A stretch of 64,000 nucleotides of DNA. Source: Embleya sp049739465. GTDB lineage: Bacteria > Actinomycetota > Actinomycetes > Streptomycetales > Streptomycetaceae. Both the position numbers and the translations under genes were made by a program. Positions 34,143-64,000 of the stretch are shown one piece after another. Location of the stretch: positions 62,001 through 126,000 of the forward strand of contig NZ_JBMHHY010000003.1 in NCBI RefSeq assembly GCF_049739465.1, given 5' to 3'. Each line of letters opens with the position of its first letter. The first letter of the stretch is position 1. Under the pieces are notes generated by a model that saw nothing but the letters and a program-made list of their open reading frames with translations, was not told the DNA's origin and did not search any database.

Positions 34143-35321
34143 TCACCCCGCGCCGAAGCTCAGCGGCAACTCCGCCAACCCCCGCAGGAAGTCCGACGAC
34201 CGCCACCGCAACTTCTCCGTCGGAACGGCGAGTTCCAGCCTCCCGTATCGCCCGACTATCTCGGTGAGCGCCACCTTGATCTCCTGTCGGGCCAGGCGTT
34301 GGCCCAGGCAGAAGTGGGGGCCGTGGCCGAAGCCCAGGTGGGCCGTCGTGGCCCGGGCTATGTCGAAGGTGTGCGGATCTTCCCGGATCGCCGGGTCGCG
34401 GTTGGCGGCGGACAGCAGGAAGCGGACCAACTCTCCGCGCCGTACCGTGACTCCACCGATCTCCAGGTCGGTCAGCGCCACCCGGTTCGTCGTGGACAGC
34501 AGCGACCCGCGAAAGCGCAGGGCCTCCTCGACGGTGCTCTCCACCAACCCCGGGTCGGCGCGCAGTGCGGCCAACTGCTCGTCGTGCGTGAGTAGTTCCA
34601 GGAGTGCGGCGGCTATCAGATAGGCCGTGGTGACATGGCCGGCGAACAGCAGCACCGACCCGAAGCCGATCAGTTCGTTCGCCGACAGCGCCGAGCCGTC
34701 CTCCAGTTCGGCCTGGACCAGCTCGCTCAGCAGATCCTGCGTCGGCCGCGCCCGCTTCGCCTCGACCAGGGTCGCGCAGTACGCGACGAACGCGTCCATC
34801 GCGGCTCGGCGTACGGCCGGCGCCGGCGAGTCCATGTTCGCCACCCGGGTCCGGAACACCTCGCGGTCCGCCATCGACACGCCGAGGAGTTCGCAAATCA
34901 CCTCCAGCGGGAAGGGATTGGCGAATGCCTCGATGATGTCGACCGTGCCCTCGGCCGGCAGCCGATCCAGCAGCCCACGCGCTATGTCGACGATCCGCGG
35001 TTCCAGGTCGCGCACCGCGCGCGAGGCGAACGCGGCGCTGACCAACCGGCGATAGCGCGCATGGTCGGGGTTGTCCTGCTCGAAGAGCACCGTCGGCCCG
35101 TCCGCCGACTGGGCGGCGTGCGGGGCGTGCGCGTGCAGGTCGTTGGACAACCTCGGGTCGCCGAGGAGTTGCCGGGTCAGGCCGGCGCCGAGCACGGTCC
35201 ACGCCTCGACGCCGCCGACCTGTCGGGTGCGGATCACCGGGTACCGTCGGGCCAGCGCCTCGAGTTCGCGTTCGGCGTCGGGCAGCGTCGAGATCTGGAC
35301 CAGTTCGAGTACCGGAATCAC
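34143..35321 (-). CDS. Cytochrome P450, post-polyketide tailoring
   Basis: A 392-residue P450. The I-helix LLFAGHVTTAYLI, the K-helix EEALRFRG and the haem loop LGFGHGPHFCLGQRLARQE are all normal. The start is GTG 35321, overlapping the SnoaL-like stop (GTGA); the longer frame upstream runs antisense through that gene's tail. In sequence it resembles actinomycete macrolide hydroxylases or epoxidases. It is part of the polyketide operon and so probably oxidises the released product. No ferredoxin gene is adjacent, so electrons must come from elsewhere, or from the ferredoxin at 19529. Confidence 0.92.
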   Translation of the reverse strand: MIPVLELVQISTLPDAERELEALARRYPVIRTRQVGGVEAWTVLGAGLTRQLLGDPRLSNDLHAHAPHAAQSADGPTVLFEQDNPDHARYRRLVSAAFASRAVRDLEPRIVDIARGLLDRLPAEGTVDIIEAFANPFPLEVICELLGVSMADREVFRTRVANMDSPAPAVRRAAMDAFVAYCATLVEAKRARPTQDLLSELVQAELEDGSALSANELIGFGSVLLFAGHVTTAYLIAAALLELLTHDEQLAALRADPGLVESTVEEALRFRGSLLSTTNRVALTDLEIGGVTVRRGELVRFLLSAANRDPAIREDPHTFDIARATTAHLGFGHGPHFCLGQRLARQEIKVALTEIVGRYGRLELAVPTEKLRWRSSDFLRGLAELPLSFGAG

Positions 35322-35842
35322 GGCCGCTCCTCCCCGCCGGACGCGGCGCCGGGCCCGATCATGGGCAGTTCCAGCAACCACAGGTGCCGATCGGCGATCC
35401 GCCACCGATCGCCCTCCCGGGTCAGTACGTCGGCGTACATCCCGCTGCGGCTGAACTCCTGCCGCCCGTCCAGCTCGTGCGCAAAACCCACGCACATCAG
35501 CGACCTCGCCTCGGCCGTCGCCGCGTCCAACCGGGTGATCACGGTGTTCGTGGTGAAGTGCCGCTGGTGCGCCACCCGGGTGCGGATGTTGTGCTCGCGC
35601 AGCGCGGCCATCGCAAGCACGATCTTGTCCCGACCGGACACCGCCGGCGGAAAGCCCTCCGGCGCGGGGGTGAACGTGTATCGCGCGTCCTCGGTGAACA
35701 GCTCGCCGAGCCCGTCGAAGTCGCCCGAGTCGTAGTACAGGCTGTAGGCGGCGATCACGTCCCCGATCGCGGCCCGATGCGCGAGGAATTGCGCGTCCAG
35801 GTGCGAAATGGAGCCTGGTTGAAGATGGTTCCGGTCACTCAT
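35318..35842 (-). CDS. SnoaL/NTF2-like protein
   Basis: A 174-residue alpha+beta barrel protein of the SnoaL-like group: AAIGDVIAAYSLYYDSGDFDGLGELFTEDARYTFTP, then VSGRDKIVLAMAALRE, HQRHFTTNTVITRLD and SGMYADVLTREGDRWRIADRHLWL. Members act as polyketide cyclases, hydratases, epoxide hydrolases or hydroxylase-like tailoring enzymes. Start and stop overlap the PKS and P450 genes by four bases each, so it belongs to the polyketide operon. Catalytic residues cannot be assigned, as the fold hosts many reactions. Confidence 0.8.
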   Translation of the reverse strand: MSDRNHLQPGSISHLDAQFLAHRAAIGDVIAAYSLYYDSGDFDGLGELFTEDARYTFTPAPEGFPPAVSGRDKIVLAMAALREHNIRTRVAHQRHFTTNTVITRLDAATAEARSLMCVGFAHELDGRQEFSRSGMYADVLTREGDRWRIADRHLWLLELPMIGPGAASGGEERP

Positions 35843-38800
35843 GACATTCCTTTCCCGTGCTCCGAGGTCGAGTGGTGGTCCGCCCCACCACCCGCCAGGC
35901 CCGCGACCCATTCGCGCACCACCGTGCCGGTCTGCTCCGCGTGTTCGCCGATCATCGTGCAGTGGTCCCCCTCCACCTCGACGGCCGTATGCTCGTGCGG
36001 CCAGGTCGAGCGCCAGTCCTCGCCGGTCATCGGCTCCTCCGGAGAACCGGGGACGCAGCGCGACGGGCGCACCACGAGGGTGGGTACGCTTCCCGGCTTC
36101 GGATCCCACCCCCGGAACATCCGGCGATAGGTGCCGATCGCGGTCAGCCCGGTGTAGTCCAAGGCGGTGAACGCCTGCCTGCGCACCATGACTTCGTAGT
36201 TCATCGCCTTGCGCATCCGGCGCGACATCGACGCGGGCAGGTAGGTGTCCAACAACACCAGACCCGCCGCCGGCCGGCCGGCCGCCGCCAATCCGGTCGC
36301 CACGCCCTGCGCGAGCCAACCACTGGACGAGTAGCCAAGGAGTACGAACGGCTCGGCCTCGGCGCAGCGCAGCGTGCTCTCGGCCAGCAGGTCGAGCAGC
36401 ACGTCCAACGAGGCGGCCAACGGCTCGTCCGGGCGAAAGCCCGGTACGGTGACCACTGCCGTGTCGCAGAAGTCCTCGAACGACGCGGCCAGTCGGCCGA
36501 ACTGGATCGCCCCCTCGACCGGCGCGAACGGCGGGAAGCAGATCACCCGAGTCCGCGTCCTGTCGCCGCGCGCGAGCCGCACGAAGCCGGGCGCCTCGGC
36601 GAGCCGCTTCGGCCCGTCGAAGGTCCGCCGCAGCCCGGCCGCACCGGCCAACAACGACTCGGCGTCGTCCATTTGGCCGAGCAGGGCCAGCTTGCGATAC
36701 ACGGTGCCAAGCAGCTCGTTCGAGTCCTCGGCGCCGGGCGCGAGGTGGGCCGGCCGGGTCTCGGCGGTGCCCTCGCGCAGCACGGTGACCAGGTGCTCGG
36801 CCAGTGCCCCCGGCGACTCGTGGTCGTAGGTCAGGGTGCCCGCCAAATGCACCCCGGTGGCCTCCGCGAGCCGATTGCGCAGACCCACCGCCGCCAGCGA
36901 GTCGAAGCCCAGCTCGCGAAACGTGCGGCCCGGTTCGATCGCCGCGCCCGTGGCATGGCCCAGTTGTGCCGCCACCTCGTCCCGCACCAGATCGAGCAGA
37001 TCCGCCGCCAACCGGGCGGGCGACCGGGTCGACGCGGCGTCCCACTTGCCCCCATCGCGGCGGAACTCCGGAGCTGCCGAGGGGAGTTCGGGCGGGAGCA
37101 GATCGGTGATCAACGGCCGGGCCCGGCCCGAGGTGTACCCGGCCACGAACCTGGCCCGATCCAGATCGGCGACCGTCACACACGTCCGGTCCTCGGCCAA
37201 CGCGGATCCCAGCGCGGCCAAGGCCGTCCCCGGGTCCATCGGCCGTACCCCGACCCGCGCCAGCAACCGCGCGGCCTCCCCGTCGGCCATCCCGCCCGCG
37301 GCCCACGGCCCCCACGCGATCGAGGTGGCCGGCAGTCCGCGCTGCCGACGCCGCACGGCGAGCGCGTCCAGGAACGCGTTGGCCGCCGCATACGCGCCCT
37401 GCCCGGCCCCACCCCACACACCCGCGCCGGACGAGTACAGGACGAACGTGTCCAGCGCCTCGCCGTCGCCATCGCCCGCCGCGGCCCCGAACAGCGCGTC
37501 CAGCGCCAACGCACCGGCGACCTTGGCCGTAATGGTCTGCGCCACCTCGGCGGGAGAGCCGGACCCGATCGCCGAGGTCGCCCCCGGCACGCCGGCCGCG
37601 TGCACCACGGTCCGAATCCGCGGACCATCCACCGGCAACGCGGCCCGCAGTCGGCCGACCGCGTCCGGCTCGCTCAGGTCGCATACGATCGGCACCACCT
37701 CGGCCCCGGCCGCGACCAGTTCGGCACGCAGCTCGGCATAGCCCGGTGCCGCCGCGCCCCGCCGCCCGAGCAGGATCACCCGCTCGGTCCCGCTGCCGAC
37801 CAACCACCGAGCGGCGTGCGCGCCCAACGCGCCGGTCCCACCCGTGATCAGCGCCGCCCCGCGGGTGCGCACCACCCGTGTCGCCGGGCCGGCCGGCAGC
37901 GGGGTCAACCGACGGGTGAACACCCCGAGCGGCCGAATCGCGAACTGGTCCTCCCCCGAGTCCCCGCCCGCTCCCACCAACACGCCGGCCAGCACACCCA
38001 ACGCCCGTTCATCCGGCGCCGCCGGCAGATCGACCAGTCCGCCCCCACGCCGAGGCTGCTCCAGGCCCAGCACCAGCCCCAGGCCCCACAACCCGGCCCC
38101 CACCACACTGTCCAGGTCCTCCCCGGTCACCGACACCGCGCCGCGGGTCACACACCACAGCGGCGCCGCGACCCCCGCCGCACCCAGGGCCCGAACCAGG
38201 GCCTCCGTCGCCGCCACACTCGCCACCAGGCCGGCGTCGTCCTGGGTCGCCCCGTCCCCGAGCAACGACACGATTCCCGCGAGCGGTTCGGCGTCGACAC
38301 CGGACGGCAGCCCGGTCGGCAGCCCGGTCGACTCCTCGCCACCGCTGCGCAGCACCTCGGCACCACACCCGGCCAGCACCCGCGCCACCGCATCGGCCGA
38401 CGCACACCCGGCCGGCGCCACGACCAGCCAACGGCCGGACAGTGCCGCGGAGTTGCCCGAGGCGCCGCCCCACGGTTCCCAGCGCACCGCATAGCGCCAG
38501 GACGCCGCCGTCGCGGCCACCCTTCCCCGAGCCCGCCAGGCGGACAGCGCGGGCACCACCTCGCGCAGCGGCGCATCCTCGGATACCGCCAGCAACTCGG
38601 CCAGTTCATCCGCCCGCGAGCCCTCGACCGCGTCCCACCACGACGAGTCCGCCGGGTCGGGCAACGGCCCGTCCGCCGGGTCGCCCGACGGCTCGCCCAC
38701 CGCCCGCGACGGTTCCGCCGCCAGCCAGTAGCGCCGTCCCTGGAAGGCGTACGTCGGCAAGTCCACCCGCCGGCCACCCACGTCGCCGCCCAACGCCCGG

Positions 38801-41544
38801 GCCCAGTCCACCGGCAGCCCGCGCACGAACGCCGTCGCCAACGCCCCGGCCAGGGTGGCGACCCCCGATCGCCCCCGCCGCTGCACGGCCAGTGCGGCCA
38901 CCTCGGGCGCTCCGGCCGTGCACTCGGCCACCATCGCGGTCAGCGCGGCGTCCGGGCCGAGTTCGACGAACGTGGTCACCCCGCGCTCGCGCAGCGTGCC
39001 CACCGCATCGCCGAACCGCACCGCGCGGCGCACGTGTTCCACCCAGTACTCCGGATCGCACACCTGCTTGCTCGACGCCACCTGCCCACTGGTGTCCGAG
39101 ACGAGCACGATCGCGGGCTCGGCGAAGGCCAACCCGGCCAGCACGAACCGCAGTTCGTCCAGCATCGGCTCCATCAGCGCCGAGTGGAAGGCGTGCGAGA
39201 CCCGCAGCCGCGAACACCGCCAACTGCGCGCCGCGCACCACCCGGCCAGTTCGTCGACGGCCTCCGCCGGACCGGAAACCACCACACTCGCCGGGCCGTT
39301 GACCGCCGCGACCGCCACCCGCGCGGCCGGCTCGCCCGCGAGCAACGCGGTCACCTGCTGCTCGCTCGCCCCCACCGCGAGCATCGCCCCACCGGCGGGC
39401 AGTGCACTCATCAACCGGGCCCGCGCCGCCACGAACGTCACCGCGTCCGCGAGCGAGAACACGCCCGCCACGTGCGCCGCGACGATCCCGCCCAACGAGT
39501 GCCCGACCACGAAGTCCGGAACCGGCCCCCACGAGCTCCACAGCCGATACAGCGCCACCTCGAACGCGAACAGCGCCGGCTGCGCCACCCCGGTGTCCTC
39601 CGCCGCGGCCTCCGACATCCCCTCGGCGCCCAGCAACACATCGCGCACCGAGAACGCCGACACCGCATCGAACGCCGCCCCCACCTCGTCCAACGCGGCG
39701 GCGAACACCGGGAATGTCGCGTACAGTTCGCGACCCGCCCCGAACAGCCGGCCGCCCTGCCCGCTGAACACGACCGCACCCGGTCCGGCGGCCCGACCAC
39801 CGGCGCCCCCCGCGCCCCCACCGCCACGCGGTGCACTCCCCGTCACCACCACCGGGGTTCCCACCTCCGACAGTTCGACCGCACCGGTCGCGCCGGTCGC
39901 CACCGCGTGCAACCCACGCGCCAGCTCGTCGGGGTCCCGGCCGAGCACCACGGCCCGCTGATCGAGCAACGCCCGCCCGGAAAGCAGGGACCGGCCCACA
40001 TCCGCCGCCGACGTGGGACCTTCGCCCACCCGATCCCGCAACCGGGCGGCCTGCGCCCGCAGCGCTGCCTCGGATCGCGCCGACACCACCCACGGAATCA
40101 ACCCGCCCACACCATCCGCCGGTTCGGGCTCGGCGGGCCCGCTCGACGCAGGCGACGACGAGGGCGCCTGTTCCACGATCACATGCGCGTTCGTGCCGCT
40201 GATCCCGAAGGACGAGATGCCGGCCCGCCGCACCCGCTCCCCCTCGGGCCACGACACCTCGTCGGTGAGCAGCGAGACGTGTCCGGTCGACCAATCCACC
40301 TGGGGCGACGGCGCGTCCACGTGCAGCGTGCGGGGCAACACCCCGTGCCGCAGTGCCATCACCATCTTGATCACCCCCGCGACGCCCGCCGCCGCCTGGG
40401 TGTGTCCGATGTTCGACTTCACCGACCCCAGCCACAACGGCCGATCCGCCGCCCGATCCCGCCCGTAGGTCGCCAACAGGGCGTGCGCCTCGATCGGATC
40501 GCCCAGTACCGTTCCGGTCCCGTGCGCCTCGACCACGTCCACCTCCGTCGCGGCCAGTCCGGCGCTGCGCAACGCCTGTCGGATCACCCGCTGTTGCGCG
40601 GGTCCGTTCGGCGCGGTCAGGCCATTGGAGGCGCCGTCCTGGTTGACGGCGGACCCGCGCAGCACGGCCAGTACCGGATGTCCGTTGCGCACCGCGTCCG
40701 ACAACCGCTCCACAAGCAGCAGCCCGACCCCCTCGCCCCACCCGGTGCCGTCCGCCGCCGCCGCGAACGACCGACACCGACCGTCCGCCGACAATCCGCC
40801 CTGCCGGGAGAACTCCACGAAGGCGGTCGGCCGGGCCATCACCGTGACGCCACCCGCGAGGGCAAGATCGCACTCCCCTGCCCGCAGGGCGTGCGCGGCC
40901 AGGTGCAGGGCCACGAGGGACGACGAGCACGCCGTGTCCAGGGTGACCGCCGGGCCCTCCAAGCCGAGCGTGTAGGCCACCCGGCCGGACACCACGGACA
41001 TCGAGCCGCCGGTGACCCGATGGCCCTGGACCTCGGCGGCCCCGCTGCCGAGGCCGCCGCCGTAGCCGAGCGCCGAGGCGCCGACGAACACACCCGTGCG
41101 GCTGCGGCGCACCGACAGCGGATCGATGCCGGCCCGCTCCAACGTCTCCCAGGCGGTCTCCAGGACCAGCCGCTGCTGCGGGTCCATCGCCAATGCCTCG
41201 TGCGGCGAGATGCCGAAGAACTCGGCATCGAACTCGGCCGCGTCGTAGACGAATCCGCCCTGGCGCGTGGTCGAGCCGGCCGCCGCCCCGAGCACGTCGG
41301 CGTACATCCCCTCCGGGTCCCATCCCCGGTCCGGTGGGAAGCCCGAGATGGCGTCCGTCCCGGTCCGGACCAGCTCCCACAGATCCTCGGCGGACCGGAC
41401 GCCCCCGGGCAGCCGGCAGCCGATCGCCACGATGGCCACCGGCTCCCGGCCGGCCGACTCGACCTCCAGCAACCGCTGCCTGGTGCGCCGGAGATCCGTG
41501 GCGGTCTCGCGGAGGAAGTGCCGCAGCCGTTCTTCGTTCGACAT
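35839..41544 (-). CDS. Type I polyketide synthase, terminal module (KS-AT-KR-ACP-TE)
   Basis: A 1901-residue single-module synthase. N-terminal docking coil (NEERLRHFLRETATDLRRTR). KS with DTACSSS (about residue 205), VEAHGTGT and KSNIGHTQ. AT with GHSLGG (about 685) and HAFH, predicting malonyl-CoA. KR with GGTGALGAH (about 1240) and YSSGAGVWGGAGQGAY; the Trp and lack of LDD predict an A-type (L-hydroxyl) KR. ACP with LGFDSL (about 1550). A C-terminal thioesterase has GYSSSG (about 1740), LLDTY and EGDHCTMIGEH, so it releases the chain. No DH: residues between AT and KR are the structural KR half. ATG 41544 has GGGA six bases before it; ATG 41550 lies too close. It accepts the chain from the bimodular synthase. 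Confidence 0.96.
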   Translation of the reverse strand: MSNEERLRHFLRETATDLRRTRQRLLEVESAGREPVAIVAIGCRLPGGVRSAEDLWELVRTGTDAISGFPPDRGWDPEGMYADVLGAAAGSTTRQGGFVYDAAEFDAEFFGISPHEALAMDPQQRLVLETAWETLERAGIDPLSVRRSRTGVFVGASALGYGGGLGSGAAEVQGHRVTGGSMSVVSGRVAYTLGLEGPAVTLDTACSSSLVALHLAAHALRAGECDLALAGGVTVMARPTAFVEFSRQGGLSADGRCRSFAAAADGTGWGEGVGLLLVERLSDAVRNGHPVLAVLRGSAVNQDGASNGLTAPNGPAQQRVIRQALRSAGLAATEVDVVEAHGTGTVLGDPIEAHALLATYGRDRAADRPLWLGSVKSNIGHTQAAAGVAGVIKMVMALRHGVLPRTLHVDAPSPQVDWSTGHVSLLTDEVSWPEGERVRRAGISSFGISGTNAHVIVEQAPSSSPASSGPAEPEPADGVGGLIPWVVSARSEAALRAQAARLRDRVGEGPTSAADVGRSLLSGRALLDQRAVVLGRDPDELARGLHAVATGATGAVELSEVGTPVVVTGSAPRGGGGAGGAGGRAAGPGAVVFSGQGGRLFGAGRELYATFPVFAAALDEVGAAFDAVSAFSVRDVLLGAEGMSEAAAEDTGVAQPALFAFEVALYRLWSSWGPVPDFVVGHSLGGIVAAHVAGVFSLADAVTFVAARARLMSALPAGGAMLAVGASEQQVTALLAGEPAARVAVAAVNGPASVVVSGPAEAVDELAGWCAARSWRCSRLRVSHAFHSALMEPMLDELRFVLAGLAFAEPAIVLVSDTSGQVASSKQVCDPEYWVEHVRRAVRFGDAVGTLRERGVTTFVELGPDAALTAMVAECTAGAPEVAALAVQRRGRSGVATLAGALATAFVRGLPVDWARALGGDVGGRRVDLPTYAFQGRRYWLAAEPSRAVGEPSGDPADGPLPDPADSSWWDAVEGSRADELAELLAVSEDAPLREVVPALSAWRARGRVAATAASWRYAVRWEPWGGASGNSAALSGRWLVVAPAGCASADAVARVLAGCGAEVLRSGGEESTGLPTGLPSGVDAEPLAGIVSLLGDGATQDDAGLVASVAATEALVRALGAAGVAAPLWCVTRGAVSVTGEDLDSVVGAGLWGLGLVLGLEQPRRGGGLVDLPAAPDERALGVLAGVLVGAGGDSGEDQFAIRPLGVFTRRLTPLPAGPATRVVRTRGAALITGGTGALGAHAARWLVGSGTERVILLGRRGAAAPGYAELRAELVAAGAEVVPIVCDLSEPDAVGRLRAALPVDGPRIRTVVHAAGVPGATSAIGSGSPAEVAQTITAKVAGALALDALFGAAAGDGDGEALDTFVLYSSGAGVWGGAGQGAYAAANAFLDALAVRRRQRGLPATSIAWGPWAAGGMADGEAARLLARVGVRPMDPGTALAALGSALAEDRTCVTVADLDRARFVAGYTSGRARPLITDLLPPELPSAAPEFRRDGGKWDAASTRSPARLAADLLDLVRDEVAAQLGHATGAAIEPGRTFRELGFDSLAAVGLRNRLAEATGVHLAGTLTYDHESPGALAEHLVTVLREGTAETRPAHLAPGAEDSNELLGTVYRKLALLGQMDDAESLLAGAAGLRRTFDGPKRLAEAPGFVRLARGDRTRTRVICFPPFAPVEGAIQFGRLAASFEDFCDTAVVTVPGFRPDEPLAASLDVLLDLLAESTLRCAEAEPFVLLGYSSSGWLAQGVATGLAAAGRPAAGLVLLDTYLPASMSRRMRKAMNYEVMVRRQAFTALDYTGLTAIGTYRRMFRGWDPKPGSVPTLVVRPSRCVPGSPEEPMTGEDWRSTWPHEHTAVEVEGDHCTMIGEHAEQTGTVVREWVAGLAGGGADHHSTSEHGKGMS

Positions 41545-41624
41545 TCCCATTCCCTGTGTCGTCTCGCCCGATCGGGTCGAGCTGCTGTCCGGTACGGCCG
41601 GCGGTCGGTGCCGACGGCTGCTGC

Positions 41625-51941
<10,317 letters not shown>

Positions 51942-52021
51942 CGATTCTTCTCCTTACTGGTTCAGGAGGACGGGAGAGTCCCAGCCCCGCGATCGCTCTT
52001 CAGTGCCAGTGCCGGGGGGCA

Positions 52022-64000
<11,979 letters not shown>

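Noticed and set aside
41545..41550. ATG 41550 as start of the terminal PKS
   Set aside because: The ribosome-site-like AGGGA directly abuts it; the next ATG at 41544 has correct spacing. The difference is only two residues.

Overview
This is a very GC-rich actinomycete window, most like a Streptomycetaceae genome. The signs are near-total G/C at third codon positions, a bldA-type TTA codon in a large LuxR regulator, a PopR/ClpP pair, a katG/Fur pair and dense secondary metabolism. No tRNA, rRNA, CRISPR array or insertion sequence was seen.

Layout. (1) 1-6170: the right end of an azole-forming RiPP (TOMM/thiopeptide-type) operon. It holds the tail of a YcaO cyclodehydratase, a SagB-like flavin dehydrogenase, and a fusion of a thiopeptide-type LanB C-terminal domain to a second SagB domain. 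A convergent LAL-family LuxR regulator follows. (2) 6357-12997: a MacB-like export operon (permease, ATPase, adaptor, lipoprotein) divergent from an OmpR/histidine-kinase pair, with three 11-bp direct repeats between them. (3) 13341-14992: a two-gene clpP operon and a PopR-like activator ending in Ala-Ala; the second ClpP lacks the catalytic serine. (4) 15101-19408: stress genes, namely ohr divergent from a TetR regulator with two AGACAG-type operators, and katG divergent from a Fur-family repressor.

(5) 19529-26112: a compact, unusual RiPP locus. On the minus strand, in transcription order, are a 24-residue precursor-like peptide, an HExxH-family peptide-modifying enzyme, a YcaO protein without an obvious E1-like partner, a SAM methyltransferase, a P450 and a 3Fe-4S-type ferredoxin. 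A divergent glycosyltransferase preceded by a tiny ORF may belong to it. This is the best candidate for an undescribed system. (6) 26177-28275: a secreted serine hydrolase and a TetR regulator. (7) 28496-33923: a complete five-gene peptide/nickel-type ABC importer closed by a strong terminator.

(8) 33965-64000: the 3' half of a modular type I polyketide cluster on the minus strand. A partial megasynthase (at least an ACP plus two modules) hands over to a bimodular synthase, then to a final module with a thioesterase. A SnoaL-like protein, a P450 and a frameshifted small ORF follow with overlapping or very close junctions. Predicted last five extensions, in order: methylmalonyl, fully reduced; an atypical AT with degenerate DH and KR, so probably beta-keto; malonyl, alkene; methylmalonyl, A-type hydroxyl; malonyl, A-type hydroxyl and release.
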